From Polyangium mundeleinium (GTDB lineage: Bacteria > Myxococcota_A > Polyangia > Polyangiales > Polyangiaceae): a stretch of DNA of 64,000 bases. Position numbers and translations under genes: made by a program. The notes beneath the pieces were generated by a model. The model worked only from the letters and a program-made list of their open reading frames with translations. It was not told the origin of the DNA and made no database searches. Positions within the stretch are counted from its first letter, which is position 1. Each line of letters begins with the position of its first letter. Positions 17,000-24,619 of this stretch are shown in pieces. Location of the stretch: contig NZ_JAQNDO010000001.1 in NCBI RefSeq assembly GCF_028369105.1, positions 7,782,501 through 7,846,500 on the forward strand, in the 5' to 3' direction.

Positions 17000-18001
17000 A
17001 TGACGACGACAGAACGACTGCTCTACCTGTTGTCGCTGCTGCAGACCCGCCGCGACTGGCCAGGTTCGCTGCTGGCATCCCGCCTCAACATCAGCGACCG
17101 CACGGTTCGCAGAGACATCGACCGTCTCCGCGACATGGGCTACAACATCCAGGCCACCATGGGCCCTGAGGGCGGATACCGCCTCGACGCCGGCCATGCG
17201 TTGCCGCCGCTCCTCTTCGACGACGACCAGGCCGTGGCGGTGGCCATCGCACTGCGTGCGGCCACGACCCTCGGCGCGGGAATCGAAGAGGCTGCCATCC
17301 GCGCGCTCGGCACGATCCGCCAGGTGATGCCATCGCCGCTACGGCACCGCCTCGACGCCCTAGAGCTCACGGCCATCGGCCGTCCCGGTGATGCCGCCCC
17401 CGTGACTGCGTCGCTCGACGTGCTCGTGACCCTTGCACAGACCATCCGCGACCGTCAGACCCTTCACTTCGACTACGCCCCCCGTGACGGTGCCGATGAC
17501 AGCGAGCCGCGCCCACCGCGGCGCGTGGAACCTCACCACCTGGTTATCTCGCACGGCCGGTGGTACCTCGTCGCCTGGGACCTGGGCCGTGAGGACTGGC
17601 GCCTCTTCAGCGTCGACCGCGTCCACCCAAGCGTCCCCCTCGGTGCCCGGTTCATTCCGCGCATGGTGCCAGGCGGCGATGTCAAGGAATTCGTCTCCGC
17701 CCGGTTCAAAGGATCGAATGTCAACGACTGGGCATGCCGCGGCACCGTCCGCCTTCACTTGCCAGCGCGCGCGGTCCTTCCCTTCGCCGGCGACGGAAAG
17801 GTCACCGCTGTCGATTTGCATACCTGCACGCTCGAATCGGGCTCGTGGTCCTGGGGCTCACTGGCCGCCTTCTTCGGAAGGTTCGAGGTGGCGATGGAGG
17901 TCATCGGCCCGCCCGAGCTAGCGGCAGCCTTCGCGGCGCTCGCGGAGCGCTACGCGCAGACCGGCAAGACAGGGCCGATCGGAACGGCCGTCCGCACGTG
18001 A
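17000..18001 (+). CDS. WYL-domain transcriptional regulator (YafY-like)
   Basis: A 333-residue regulator. Residues 1-55 form a DeoR-type winged helix-turn-helix (LLASRLNISDRTVRRDIDRL), and 60-75 the GPEGGYRLDAG wing. The WYL domain spans about 140-225, with HLVISHGRWYLVAWDLGRED and RLFSVDRV as the ligand-binding signature. A WCX C-terminal region follows. WYL domains sense nucleotides or other small ligands. It faces the VOC gene and probably represses or activates it. The gene is intact and ends just 3 bases before an IS66 transposase scrap. Confidence 0.92.
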   Translation: MTTTERLLYLLSLLQTRRDWPGSLLASRLNISDRTVRRDIDRLRDMGYNIQATMGPEGGYRLDAGHALPPLLFDDDQAVAVAIALRAATTLGAGIEEAAIRALGTIRQVMPSPLRHRLDALELTAIGRPGDAAPVTASLDVLVTLAQTIRDRQTLHFDYAPRDGADDSEPRPPRRVEPHHLVISHGRWYLVAWDLGREDWRLFSVDRVHPSVPLGARFIPRMVPGGDVKEFVSARFKGSNVNDWACRGTVRLHLPARAVLPFAGDGKVTAVDLHTCTLESGSWSWGSLAAFFGRFEVAMEVIGPPELAAAFAALAERYAQTGKTGPIGTAVRT

Positions 18002-18004
18002 GCC

Positions 18005-18610
18005 TCAGGGCACGGGCGACCAGCGATGCGGCAGCAACTCTTCGATGCGGCTGGCCGGGTGCGTCGGCAGCCGCTCCAGCACGTCTTTGAGGTACGCATA
18101 GGGCTCGTGCCCGTTGATGCGCGCCGAGTGCAGCAGGCTCATGATCGCCGCGGCGCGCTTGCCCGCGCGCAGGCTGCCGGCGAACAACCAGTTCGATCGC
18201 CCGATGGCAATCGGCCGGATGTGGTTCTCCACCCAGTTGTTCGAGATCGGCACGTCGCCGTCCTCGACGAAGCGGGTGAGTTGCCCCCAGCGCTTGAGGC
18301 TGTAGTCGATGGCCTTCATCGTGGCCGAGCCGGTCGGTACCAGTTGGCGCTGCGCGAGCAGCCAGCGGTGAAAGACGGCCAACACCCGCCGTGACTTGCG
18401 CTGGCGTATCCCTCGTCGCTCATCGCTGGGCAGCTCTTCGATCTCGCGCTCGATTCTGAACAGGCACTGGTGGTACCGTAGCGCTTGGCGGCCGACCTCG
18501 CTGCGATGGTTGGTCCACAGGTCGTTGAACTTCCTGCGGGCATGCGCCATGCACTGCGCCGACGTCACGCCTTTGTCGAAGCAGGCGGTGTAGCCACTGA
18601 ACCCGTCGGT
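18005..18610 (-). pseudogene. IS66 family transposase (TnpC), C-terminal remnant
   Basis: About 190 residues of the IS66 DDE transposase: DGFSGYTACFDKG, CMAHARRKFNDLW, the catalytic-Glu region SNNWVENHIRPIAIGRSNWL, and the C-terminal LLPHRW box. Homology stops abruptly at about 18610, upstream of the DGFSGY motif, so the N-terminal half with the first catalytic Asp region is gone. It cannot be active. Confidence 0.92.
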
Positions 18611-18867
18611 TGTTCTGCCTCAGCTGCATCGGTCCCCCACCTGTGGAAGTCGATCTCGCGGCCCATGGAGCCCGCTGCGACGCAGGCCGCTGCGCTGTCG
18701 TCCGGCGCTCTGGCGGGTAGGCCGGGCGCAAAGCTCATCAGGCGGGGCCTCGTGGCTAGAGGTCTGCTCCCTGGAGGAGCTGGTCCACGAAGGGTTCGCC
18801 CTCCTGACCAGCAAGCGAGCCTGACCCGTCCCGGTTCAGGGGGTCAGCCACGGGGGCTCAGGCGCCC

Positions 18868-18890
18868 CGGGATTGTTTACAAAGCTCATC
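18868..18890 (-). repeat. Inverted copy of a 23-bp repeat (GATGAGCTTTGTAAACAATC type)
   Basis: It is the exact reverse complement of the 23-mer present at 19790 and 19822. Together with those copies it brackets about 0.9 kb that carries a 153-residue gene. The DNA from 18611 to 18867 shows no gene, only short related words such as ctcatcagg. Confidence 0.85.
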
Positions 18891-18918
18891 AGGGCCGCCT
18901 GAGCCCTCCTGGCTGACG

Positions 18919-19077
18919 CTAGGCCTTCCCCTGGGCGAGGGGCCACCACACGAGACGCGCTCCCGCTGCGATGACCTCCTGGCGGAAAAGGAGACCGAAG
19001 AGCGCGGGGCTTGGGATGGTGATCGGGGTGAGGGTTGGGGCGAGGAAGACCGCGACGAGAGCAAGCTTGGGAGCCAT
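18919..19077 (-). CDS. Possible 52-residue hydrophobic peptide
   Basis: The frame starts MAPKLALVAVFLAPTLTPIT and continues as a second hydrophobic stretch (ALFGLLF) to a TAG at 18919. It could be a small membrane protein. It is on the same strand as, and 120 bases after, the 153-residue gene, within the same repeat-bracketed segment. There is no clear ribosome site, so support is weak. Confidence 0.3.
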   Translation of the reverse strand: MAPKLALVAVFLAPTLTPITIPSPALFGLLFRQEVIAAGARLVWWPLAQGKA

Positions 19078-19197
19078 GCTCGGAACATCGACGCAGACCG
19101 GGTCGCTGTTGCGTGAAATCCTCGGCGGAGCTCATCAGCGGGCGATCCGAGGGACCTTCTGTGGCCTTGAAACGGTTGGCTCTCAGCGTCGCTCCGG

Positions 19198-19659
19198 TCA
19201 GGCGACGGGCTTTCCGGTCATACCTCGCACGACCCTGCCGCTCGGCGTCCGTGTCTCGACGACAGGCAGCGGGGCTCCCTCGGCAATACTGTACACGGCG
19301 AAGCCGAGCGACTTGAGCAAGTGCACGAGCGCGTCGAACCCGCCGCCCGTGCCCTCGAGCACGGCGACCTGTGCTGCCGGTTGGCCAGCGTCGGTCAGAA
19401 CGGCACCCACGTTGGCGAGATCGGTGATGAAGCGTGACCCTTGCGCCGGCTCGACGAATACCTTCACGGGGATCACCCACACGACCATCTGGGACGGCGG
19501 ACCAACCCGCTCGAGCTCGGCCTTCGCCGTCGATGCCGCTCCCGCAACGATGGTGTCGGCAGGCAACTGCCGAAAATCCACGACGACGGTACCCTCGCGC
19601 ATGCGCGACACCCAGCCCGGACGAGATGATTTGCCGGTGACCCAGTCCCAGAATCCCAT
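19198..19659 (-). CDS. Conserved-looking protein of unknown function (repeat-bracketed)
   Basis: A 153-residue soluble protein, not recognised. It starts MGFWDWVTGKSSRPGWVSRM, has alternating strand/helix pattern (TVVVDFRQLP, MVVWVIPVKVFVEP, AAQVAVLEGTGGGFDALVHL) and ends GKPVA. No signal peptide or membrane segment is present. The ATG at 19659 is preferred to one 36 bases upstream because the added residues look random. It is the only clear gene inside the segment flanked by the 23-bp repeats, and may be cargo of a small mobile unit. Confidence 0.6.
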   Translation of the reverse strand: MGFWDWVTGKSSRPGWVSRMREGTVVVDFRQLPADTIVAGAASTAKAELERVGPPSQMVVWVIPVKVFVEPAQGSRFITDLANVGAVLTDAGQPAAQVAVLEGTGGGFDALVHLLKSLGFAVYSIAEGAPLPVVETRTPSGRVVRGMTGKPVA

Positions 19660-19720
19660 GGGTCGCAAACTAGAAGGTAGTTTACGCCAAGGCAAGCGTG
19701 CCGTGGCATCACCCGGTGAC

Positions 19721-19736
19721 CTGAGAGCGCTCTCAG
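19721..19736. promoter_or_regulatory. Perfect 16-bp palindrome upstream of the 153-residue gene
   Basis: CTGAGAGCGCTCTCAG is a perfect dyad 62 bases upstream of the minus-strand start at 19659. It could be an operator or the end of a mobile unit. The DNA on either side is GC-rich with no gene. Confidence 0.4.
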
Positions 19737-19789
19737 GGGTCAGCCAGGGGGCTCAGGCTGCCCTCCGGGGGGCCGTCACGCGGCCGGCC

Positions 19790-19898
19790 GATGAGCTTTG
19801 TAAACAATCCCGAGGCGCCCTGATGAGCTTTGTAAACAATCCCGCCGCGGAGCCGCCGTTGGCACGGTTCTGGTGGACGAGCTTTGTAAACAATCCCG
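19790..19898 (+). repeat. Three direct copies of a 23-bp repeat
   Basis: GATGAGCTTTGTAAACAATC plus CCG occurs at 19790-19812 and 19822-19844, and with one mismatch at 19876-19898. With the inverted copy at 18868 this gives the 'several direct repeats at one end, one inverted at the other' layout seen at the ends of IS21- or Tn7-like elements. No matching transposase is present. Confidence 0.85.
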
Positions 19899-20013
19899 CT
19901 TGCGAGGCCTGCGGAACCGGCCGTGTCACTGCTGGTTCTACTGGTTCCACCACGTTCTGTAAGAGGAATAGGGGTGAGAGGTCGTGCCGGGGAAAGTTGA
20001 GGAAAACTGGTAG

Positions 20014-21210
20014 GCGCTTAGGGCAAATAACCAGCCAATTTCACCCTCGAGCAGGAACCGTCGCCCCGCCGCCCCCGCCGCGGCCGTATCCCCGACTACG
20101 GCATGACGCCACCACGCGTGGGCCTCGCGCGGAAAGTCGAGCTCGTCATCGAATTCTCTGGCACTGCGGGTACACGTACGCATCGGCGCCGGCAGACAGC
20201 GAGCGCGAGACGTCCACCGAAGGCGCCGCCTCAGGGCTGCTCTCGCCGGTGCGCTTTCGGGAATGGCAGCGAGAGTTGCCACAGGGGCACACGCTTACGC
20301 ATCGGCGGTCCACGCGCCGAGAGCCCCGCGCGGGCCAACCCTTCGCGAATCGCATCCGGTGTAAGCGCAACGTTTCGCCACCGCATCGTGCTCGCACACT
20401 TCGGACACGCTGTCACATCGATGGCGAACACATGTCGCAAAAGCCACGCCCACGGCTTGCGTCGCGCTTTTCCTCCGGTGGCTTCGTCCACATCGAAATG
20501 CTCACCGAATAGAGGCAACTGCAAAGGCGCTCGGGGTGGCGCGACGTTCGGCGCTGCCGATGACCGTGCCGACGAAACGACTTCTCTTCGCAATGCCGCA
20601 TTCGGCGCGAGCACGCCGTGAAACCGCACCCTATGAAAACGCGGCGGCGGCACCTCACCAGGTACCGGCACACCCGCTCCACGCGTTTCCGATCCCGACC
20701 ATCGATCGCCGCTCCCGCGTGGACGTTGAAACCCATCACGACAGCTACACGCTCATCCTCACGTATTCGGCTCGGCTCCACCACGCGCAGCGCAGGCGCT
20801 CGCGCCGCCACGTCATAACAAGCCATAAGCGCAGGCTCGATATCGTCTCCCACTTCACCGCCAGATAGGCCTTCGATCGAGCGGCCCCGGTTCTTCAATA
20901 TCGCCGCCACCCGCTTTGCGGTCCGCTCGGCGACATTCTGGACCTCACCCTCCGTCGGCGCTGACAGCCGCAGAAACGACAAGCATTCTCCATCCATACC
21001 CGCGCGCCGCACGTACACACCATCCAGCACGAGCGTATGCGCATGCACGTTCAGCCGCAGCGCCGAGTCGAATCGCTGGATGACTGTCACGGCTCCGGGA
21101 AACGCACGCGCTCCCGAAACGAGTCCCAATACGAACGCACGACTCGGTAGAGAACCGTCTCCTCAGGTCGATGCCGCTCGTAGCGGTCGCCGTCGCCATG
21201 CAGTGCAGAA
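20014..21210 (-). mobile_element. Defective IS91-like element, copy B
   Basis: Bases 20014-21106 match copy A at 14890-15969. The right side continues into an N-terminal piece of the same transposase (YERHRPEETVLYRVVRSYWD, read at about 21110-21200). It is fused directly to the later FPGAVTVIQRF region, so the zinc-binding part and following segment have been deleted. The left end keeps the shared 130-base terminal sequence. Confidence 0.88.
20231..21210 (-). pseudogene. IS91-like transposase with internal deletion (copy B)
   Basis: From the N-terminus: YERHRPEETVLYRVVRSYWD and SFRERV, then directly FPGAVTVIQRFDSALRLNVH with the HAH form of the HUH motif, LVLDGVYVRRAG, RVCRYLVRC, then a frame break. 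After it come VPGEVPPPRFHRVRFHGVLA, LQLPLFGEHFDVDEATGGKA and the Cys tail ACPKCASTMRW. Two lesions (N-terminal deletion and the break after CRYL) make it inactive. The break is shared with copy A, so it predates their duplication. Confidence 0.88.
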
Positions 21211-21396
21211 AGCGAACCGGAAGGCCCCACGCGCGTCCCCATCGCGCGCGCCATGCCAAACGAAAGGGACGCCGATTACCGAGCACTTCCCCGATCTTCC
21301 CTGGCGGCCGCCACCCTCCGCCATGGCGGTCGCCACACCTGGCAAGGTCCACCGCCCACCTGACGCTCGACCTGCCCCCGCCGTTCCTCAAGAACG

Positions 21397-21445
21397 GTAC
21401 ACAAACAGATTCCCGTTGCCAAGCCCGCTACCGCAACCGCTCCCG
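21397..21445. repeat. Hexamer repeat element with conserved flank (copy B)
   Basis: The flank gtacacaaacagattcccg is nearly the same as at 9414 and is followed by CCGCTACCG-type hexamers. The DNA from 21211 to 21396 contains no gene that I can recognise. Confidence 0.6.
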
Positions 21446-21480
21446 TGCGTCGAGGTTTGTTGAGCCGCGGACGCTTGCGC

Positions 21481-21830
21481 CTTCATTTGGTGGGACGATT
21501 CGCCTGTACAATGGGCTTTCCCGTAAAGGGGTTGATACCTCTTGGCTTCGGCTCCTCGGGGAGTTCGGGCGAGCCGGGCCAGGTGATGCCCACCTTCTGA
21601 AGCATGCGTTGAGCGCCAAGCAGGCTGGAGCTTCCCCTTCGGTCCCGTGGTCGTATCCCCGCCCCGGGACCGCGGGATTGCATGATCGGCCTCTTGAGCT
21701 GCCTTGCCGCAGAACACGCAGTTGCCATCGTTCTCCCCGCCCTGGGCCTTCTCGGTTGCCTGACGCTCTCGCTCATACCGCTTGGCTGCTCGTCGGCCAA
21801 GATCTACCGCCCTTCGGTGCCCGATGGCCG
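21481..21830 (-). pseudogene. HNH-nuclease-like C-terminal fragment
   Basis: The frame reads CVFCGKAAQEADHAIPRSRG and GD, a Cys2/His HNH core with a DH(A/V)IPRSRGG active-site strand as in toxin-type HNH nucleases. After a frameshift near 21625 it continues QRMLQKVGITWPGSPELPEE and INPFTGKPIVQANRPTK to a stop at 21481-21485. No start or delivery domain is attached. It may be the displaced C-terminal toxin tip of a polymorphic toxin (inference). Confidence 0.5.
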
Positions 21831-22260
21831 GCCGCGCGTCCCTGAAGCCACCGCAGAGCGCCTCAGGGCGTGTGTGGATGAGCTCCGCGGCACCATCGAG
21901 CCCGGATACTACACGCTCGACGCCTCGGTGAAGGTCGACCAGGAAGGTCGTGTCGTGGAGGTGGAGACGACGGGCCAGCCCAATCCGGACGTCGGGGGTT
22001 GCATGCGGGTCGCCCTGCGAGGCATGACGCTCCCCGAGGATGTCCTCGCGAGGGGCCTCTTTCGAACGTCCGCGTCGGCGAACAAGCAGGTGATGCCGGA
22101 TCGGGGGCCGATCGGGGAGGTCGTGACCGTCGTGGTCGTCACGATCGTCTTCACCGAGGTCATCATCGAGGCATTCGCGATCGCCGTCGGCGTGACGGTC
22201 ACGGCAACGGTCGCGGCGGGGGTAAGATTGTGGGGCATGCTTTCGACATTGCAAAAATGA
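21682..22260 (+). CDS. Predicted envelope protein with C-terminal hydrophobic segment
   Basis: A 192-residue protein. The first ~40 residues look like a signal peptide ending LIPLGC, but this stretch is antisense to the HNH fragment and may be accidental. The body (ERLRACVDELRGTIEPGYYT, VKVDQEGRVVEVET, CMRVALRGMTLPEDVL) is a compact domain I recall from myxobacterial lipoproteins, without a known function. It ends with a long hydrophobic run (VVTVVVVTIVFTEVIIEAFA) and stops soon after, where relatives often carry a variable C-terminal domain. The product may therefore be truncated. A TPR protein gene follows 72 bases on. Confidence 0.5.
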   Translation: MIGLLSCLAAEHAVAIVLPALGLLGCLTLSLIPLGCSSAKIYRPSVPDGRPRVPEATAERLRACVDELRGTIEPGYYTLDASVKVDQEGRVVEVETTGQPNPDVGGCMRVALRGMTLPEDVLARGLFRTSASANKQVMPDRGPIGEVVTVVVVTIVFTEVIIEAFAIAVGVTVTATVAAGVRLWGMLSTLQK

Positions 22261-22332
22261 AGGATACTGGCCCGAAGACAAGTGTCCTCGACCGTGAGAT
22301 TCATGACGACCATGGTCCATGGAAAGCGACTC

Positions 22333-23043
22333 ATGACGCATTCACCTCCACAGCTCTGTTTCTACTGTCGCGAAAAAGAGGCGACCGCGCCATACGTTCA
22401 CGCGGGTATTGATGAGGTGGTTTGTTCCGTCTGCCTGAAGAGGCTGACGGCTCGGGACGCGCTCGAAGATCGCCTCATGGAAATCGTAACCTTGGCGTCA
22501 CAGGGGCGATATGATGATGCGCTCGCTTGTCTGAATGAGATCTTCGAAGCCAACCGTCATCTCGACGATGACCAATGGCTCGCGCGGAGCATCGCCATGC
22601 ATCGCTGTGCGATTTTGGTCGACGCAGAGCGGTTCACCGAGGCGGAACAGGCTTGTCGAGCCTGGGCGGCGCTTGGATTCGAAACCGTGGATGCGCGATG
22701 GTTGCAGGCCTCCTACCTCGCGCAGGCGCTGGATGCGCTCGGGCGGCCGCGCGAGGCTTTGGGCGTATTGGAGGAAGCGCTCGGTCATCGTGACCCCAGA
22801 TATCTACCTTTGGCGCGGGGTCTCCTGCGTCAGTTGGCAGAGCTGTCCGAGGAGCTTGACCAGATCGTCGCCCCAGAATGGCGGCACCTCGCCGAAGCCG
22901 TGGCGAGACGTTTTCGCGTGGAGTTGCCGGTAGCCGATATGCTCGCCGATTCCATCATCGGACTGGCGAAAACCACCAGGGACTTACGACCGGCGTCCCT
23001 CGATGAATGGGAAAAGGACGAGGGCAAAACCAGCGCCCCCTGA
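22333..23043 (+). CDS. TPR-like protein with N-terminal CxxC zinc site
   Basis: A 236-residue protein. The N-terminus carries CFYCREKEATAP and VCSVCLKRL, two Cys pairs likely to bind zinc. Residues ~45-180 form three to four helical TPR-like hairpins (ALACLNEIFEANRHLDDDQW, AEQACRAWAALG, EALGVLEEALGHRDP). No signal peptide is present, so it should be cytoplasmic. The ATG at 22333 is chosen since GGAAAG lies 7 bases upstream and the Cys motif follows at once. Its position after a possible truncated surface/toxin gene makes an immunity or partner role conceivable, but nothing shows this. Confidence 0.65.
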   Translation: MTHSPPQLCFYCREKEATAPYVHAGIDEVVCSVCLKRLTARDALEDRLMEIVTLASQGRYDDALACLNEIFEANRHLDDDQWLARSIAMHRCAILVDAERFTEAEQACRAWAALGFETVDARWLQASYLAQALDALGRPREALGVLEEALGHRDPRYLPLARGLLRQLAELSEELDQIVAPEWRHLAEAVARRFRVELPVADMLADSIIGLAKTTRDLRPASLDEWEKDEGKTSAP

Positions 23044-23136
23044 ATGCATCCATCTCCGAGAGGCGCGCCCGCCGAGCAATACGGCGCGACGGTCGAGTGA
23101 GGCGGCACGTCGGAAGGGCTGTGTCGACGGAGCATC

Positions 23137-23612
23137 CGGCCCTTGCCGGCAACCGCAGCGAGCCCGTCGACGAAGCCCCCGACCGTTGCCGGCAACCGCG
23201 GGCGACCATGTCGACAAAGACCCCAGCCGTTGCCAGCAACCACGGCGAGCATCTCGACCAAGCCCCCGACCGTTGCCAGCAACCGCGGACGACCATGTCG
23301 ACAAAGACCCCAGCCGTTGCCAGCAACCACGGCGAGCATCTCGACGAAGCCCCCGATCGTTGCCAGCAACCGCGGCGAGCATCTCGACCAAGCCCCCGAC
23401 CGTTGCCGGCAACCATGGCGACCATGCCGACAAGGACCCCACCCGTTGCCGACAAGCACGGCGAGCATCTCGACAAAGACCCCGACCGTTGCCAGCAACC
23501 ACGGCGACCATGCCAACAACCCCCCCGACCGTTGCCAGCAACCGCAGCGAGCCTGTCGACGGAGCCCCCGGCCCTTGCCGACGAGCCCAGCGAGCATGCC
23601 TTCCTCGCGCCC
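23137..23612. repeat. Array 1: 11 tandem units of 43-44 bp with a GTTGCCRGCAAC dyad
   Basis: TTGC of each dyad begins at 23142, 23185, 23229, 23272, 23316, 23359, 23402, 23445, 23488, 23532 and 23575. Most units contain GTTGCCAGCAAC or the perfect palindrome GTTGCCGGCAAC, and the intervening ~31 bases (gagcatctcgac..aagccccgac) are also conserved, in two or three alternating variants. Because 43 is not a multiple of 3 the array reads open in several frames, none with gene-like context. It fills the gap between the convergent TPR gene and binding-protein gene. Confidence 0.95.
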
Positions 23613-23632
23613 CCTCCCCGCCCCCCGCAGCA

Positions 23633-24583
23633 TCACTCGATGATCTCGCCGCCCTTCTTCACGTCCTCCTTCGTGAACCGGCGTGATCCAAGCGTGATCG
23701 TCTTCGGCACCGGCTCCCCCTTCAAAATCCGCAACGCCGTCTCGACCGCCTCGCGCCCGCCCGTCGGATACTGGAACGTCGCATCCAGGATCCCCTGCTC
23801 CACGTAGCTCACGCCCTCGTGGGGCAACGCGTCGATCCCCACGAACTTCATCTCCTTCTCGCGGCCCGCCGCCCGCGCCGCGAGGTAGGCGCCGTGCGCG
23901 CCCGGATCGTTGTGCGCGTAGACGAGGTCGATCTTCGGCAGCCGCGCGAGCGCCGAATCCATTTCCTTGCGCGCCTCCGGTTCGAGCCATTTCATGTCGG
24001 CCTCGAACGCAATCTCGATCTCGGACCCGGCAATCGCCTCGCGAAAGCCCGCGCTCCGGTCCTGCCCCGGCGTCGAGGTCATGAGCCCCTTCAGCTCGAC
24101 GACCTTCCCCTTGCCGCCAAGGACCTTTTTGATCCATTCGCCAGCCGCGCGCCCGATCTTCTTGTTGTCCGCACCAATGAACGTCGTGTACCGCTCCCCG
24201 AGCACGGCCCGATCGAGCACGAGGACGGGGATGCCCGCGTCAAACGCTTTCCCGATCGGCTCGGTGAGCGGCTGGGCCTCCTTGGGGCTCACGAAGAGCA
24301 CGTCGACCTTCGCGGAGGCGAGCTCTTCCACGTGCGCCCGCTGCTTGAGCGTGTCGTTCTGCGCGTCCTTGAAGATCACCTCGATCTCGGGGTGCTCCTT
24401 GGCCGCGGCGGCGATGTCGGCGTTCATCTGCACACGCCAGGGCTCGCCGAGGTTGCATTGCGACATCCCGATCACGAACCGGGCCTTTTTGGGTCCCTTT
24501 GGTTCCCGCTCGCAGCCCGAGGCGAGGACGAGGGACGTGAAGAGAAACGAGCGACGTGTGAAGAAAGGCCCATCGAGCGACAT
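23633..24583 (-). CDS. Sugar ABC transporter substrate-binding lipoprotein
   Basis: A 316-residue periplasmic binding protein of the ribose/galactose type (Peripla_BP_4). The lipobox ends LASGC with Cys24, and an RR pair at 10-11 sits before the hydrophobic core. Typical segments follow: FVIGMSQCNLGEPWRVQMNA, the hinge strand VDVLFVSPKEAQPL, and DLVYAHNDPGAHGAYLAA near the ligand site. It is the third gene of an operon after the ATPase and permease, and would deliver a sugar or related polyol to them. Loss of specificity residues cannot be judged by eye. Downstream is the 43-bp array. Confidence 0.92.
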   Translation of the reverse strand: MSLDGPFFTRRSFLFTSLVLASGCEREPKGPKKARFVIGMSQCNLGEPWRVQMNADIAAAAKEHPEIEVIFKDAQNDTLKQRAHVEELASAKVDVLFVSPKEAQPLTEPIGKAFDAGIPVLVLDRAVLGERYTTFIGADNKKIGRAAGEWIKKVLGGKGKVVELKGLMTSTPGQDRSAGFREAIAGSEIEIAFEADMKWLEPEARKEMDSALARLPKIDLVYAHNDPGAHGAYLAARAAGREKEMKFVGIDALPHEGVSYVEQGILDATFQYPTGGREAVETALRILKGEPVPKTITLGSRRFTKEDVKKGGEIIE

Positions 24584-24619
24584 ATCCTTGTGACCTCCGG
24601 GCGGCCCTCCGCGCGCCCC

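Noticed and set aside
22984-23807. Protein-coding frames through array 1 (several of 160-435 codons on both strands)
   Set aside because: A 43-bp unit rotates through all frames, so open frames arise automatically. No start context or codon bias supports translation.
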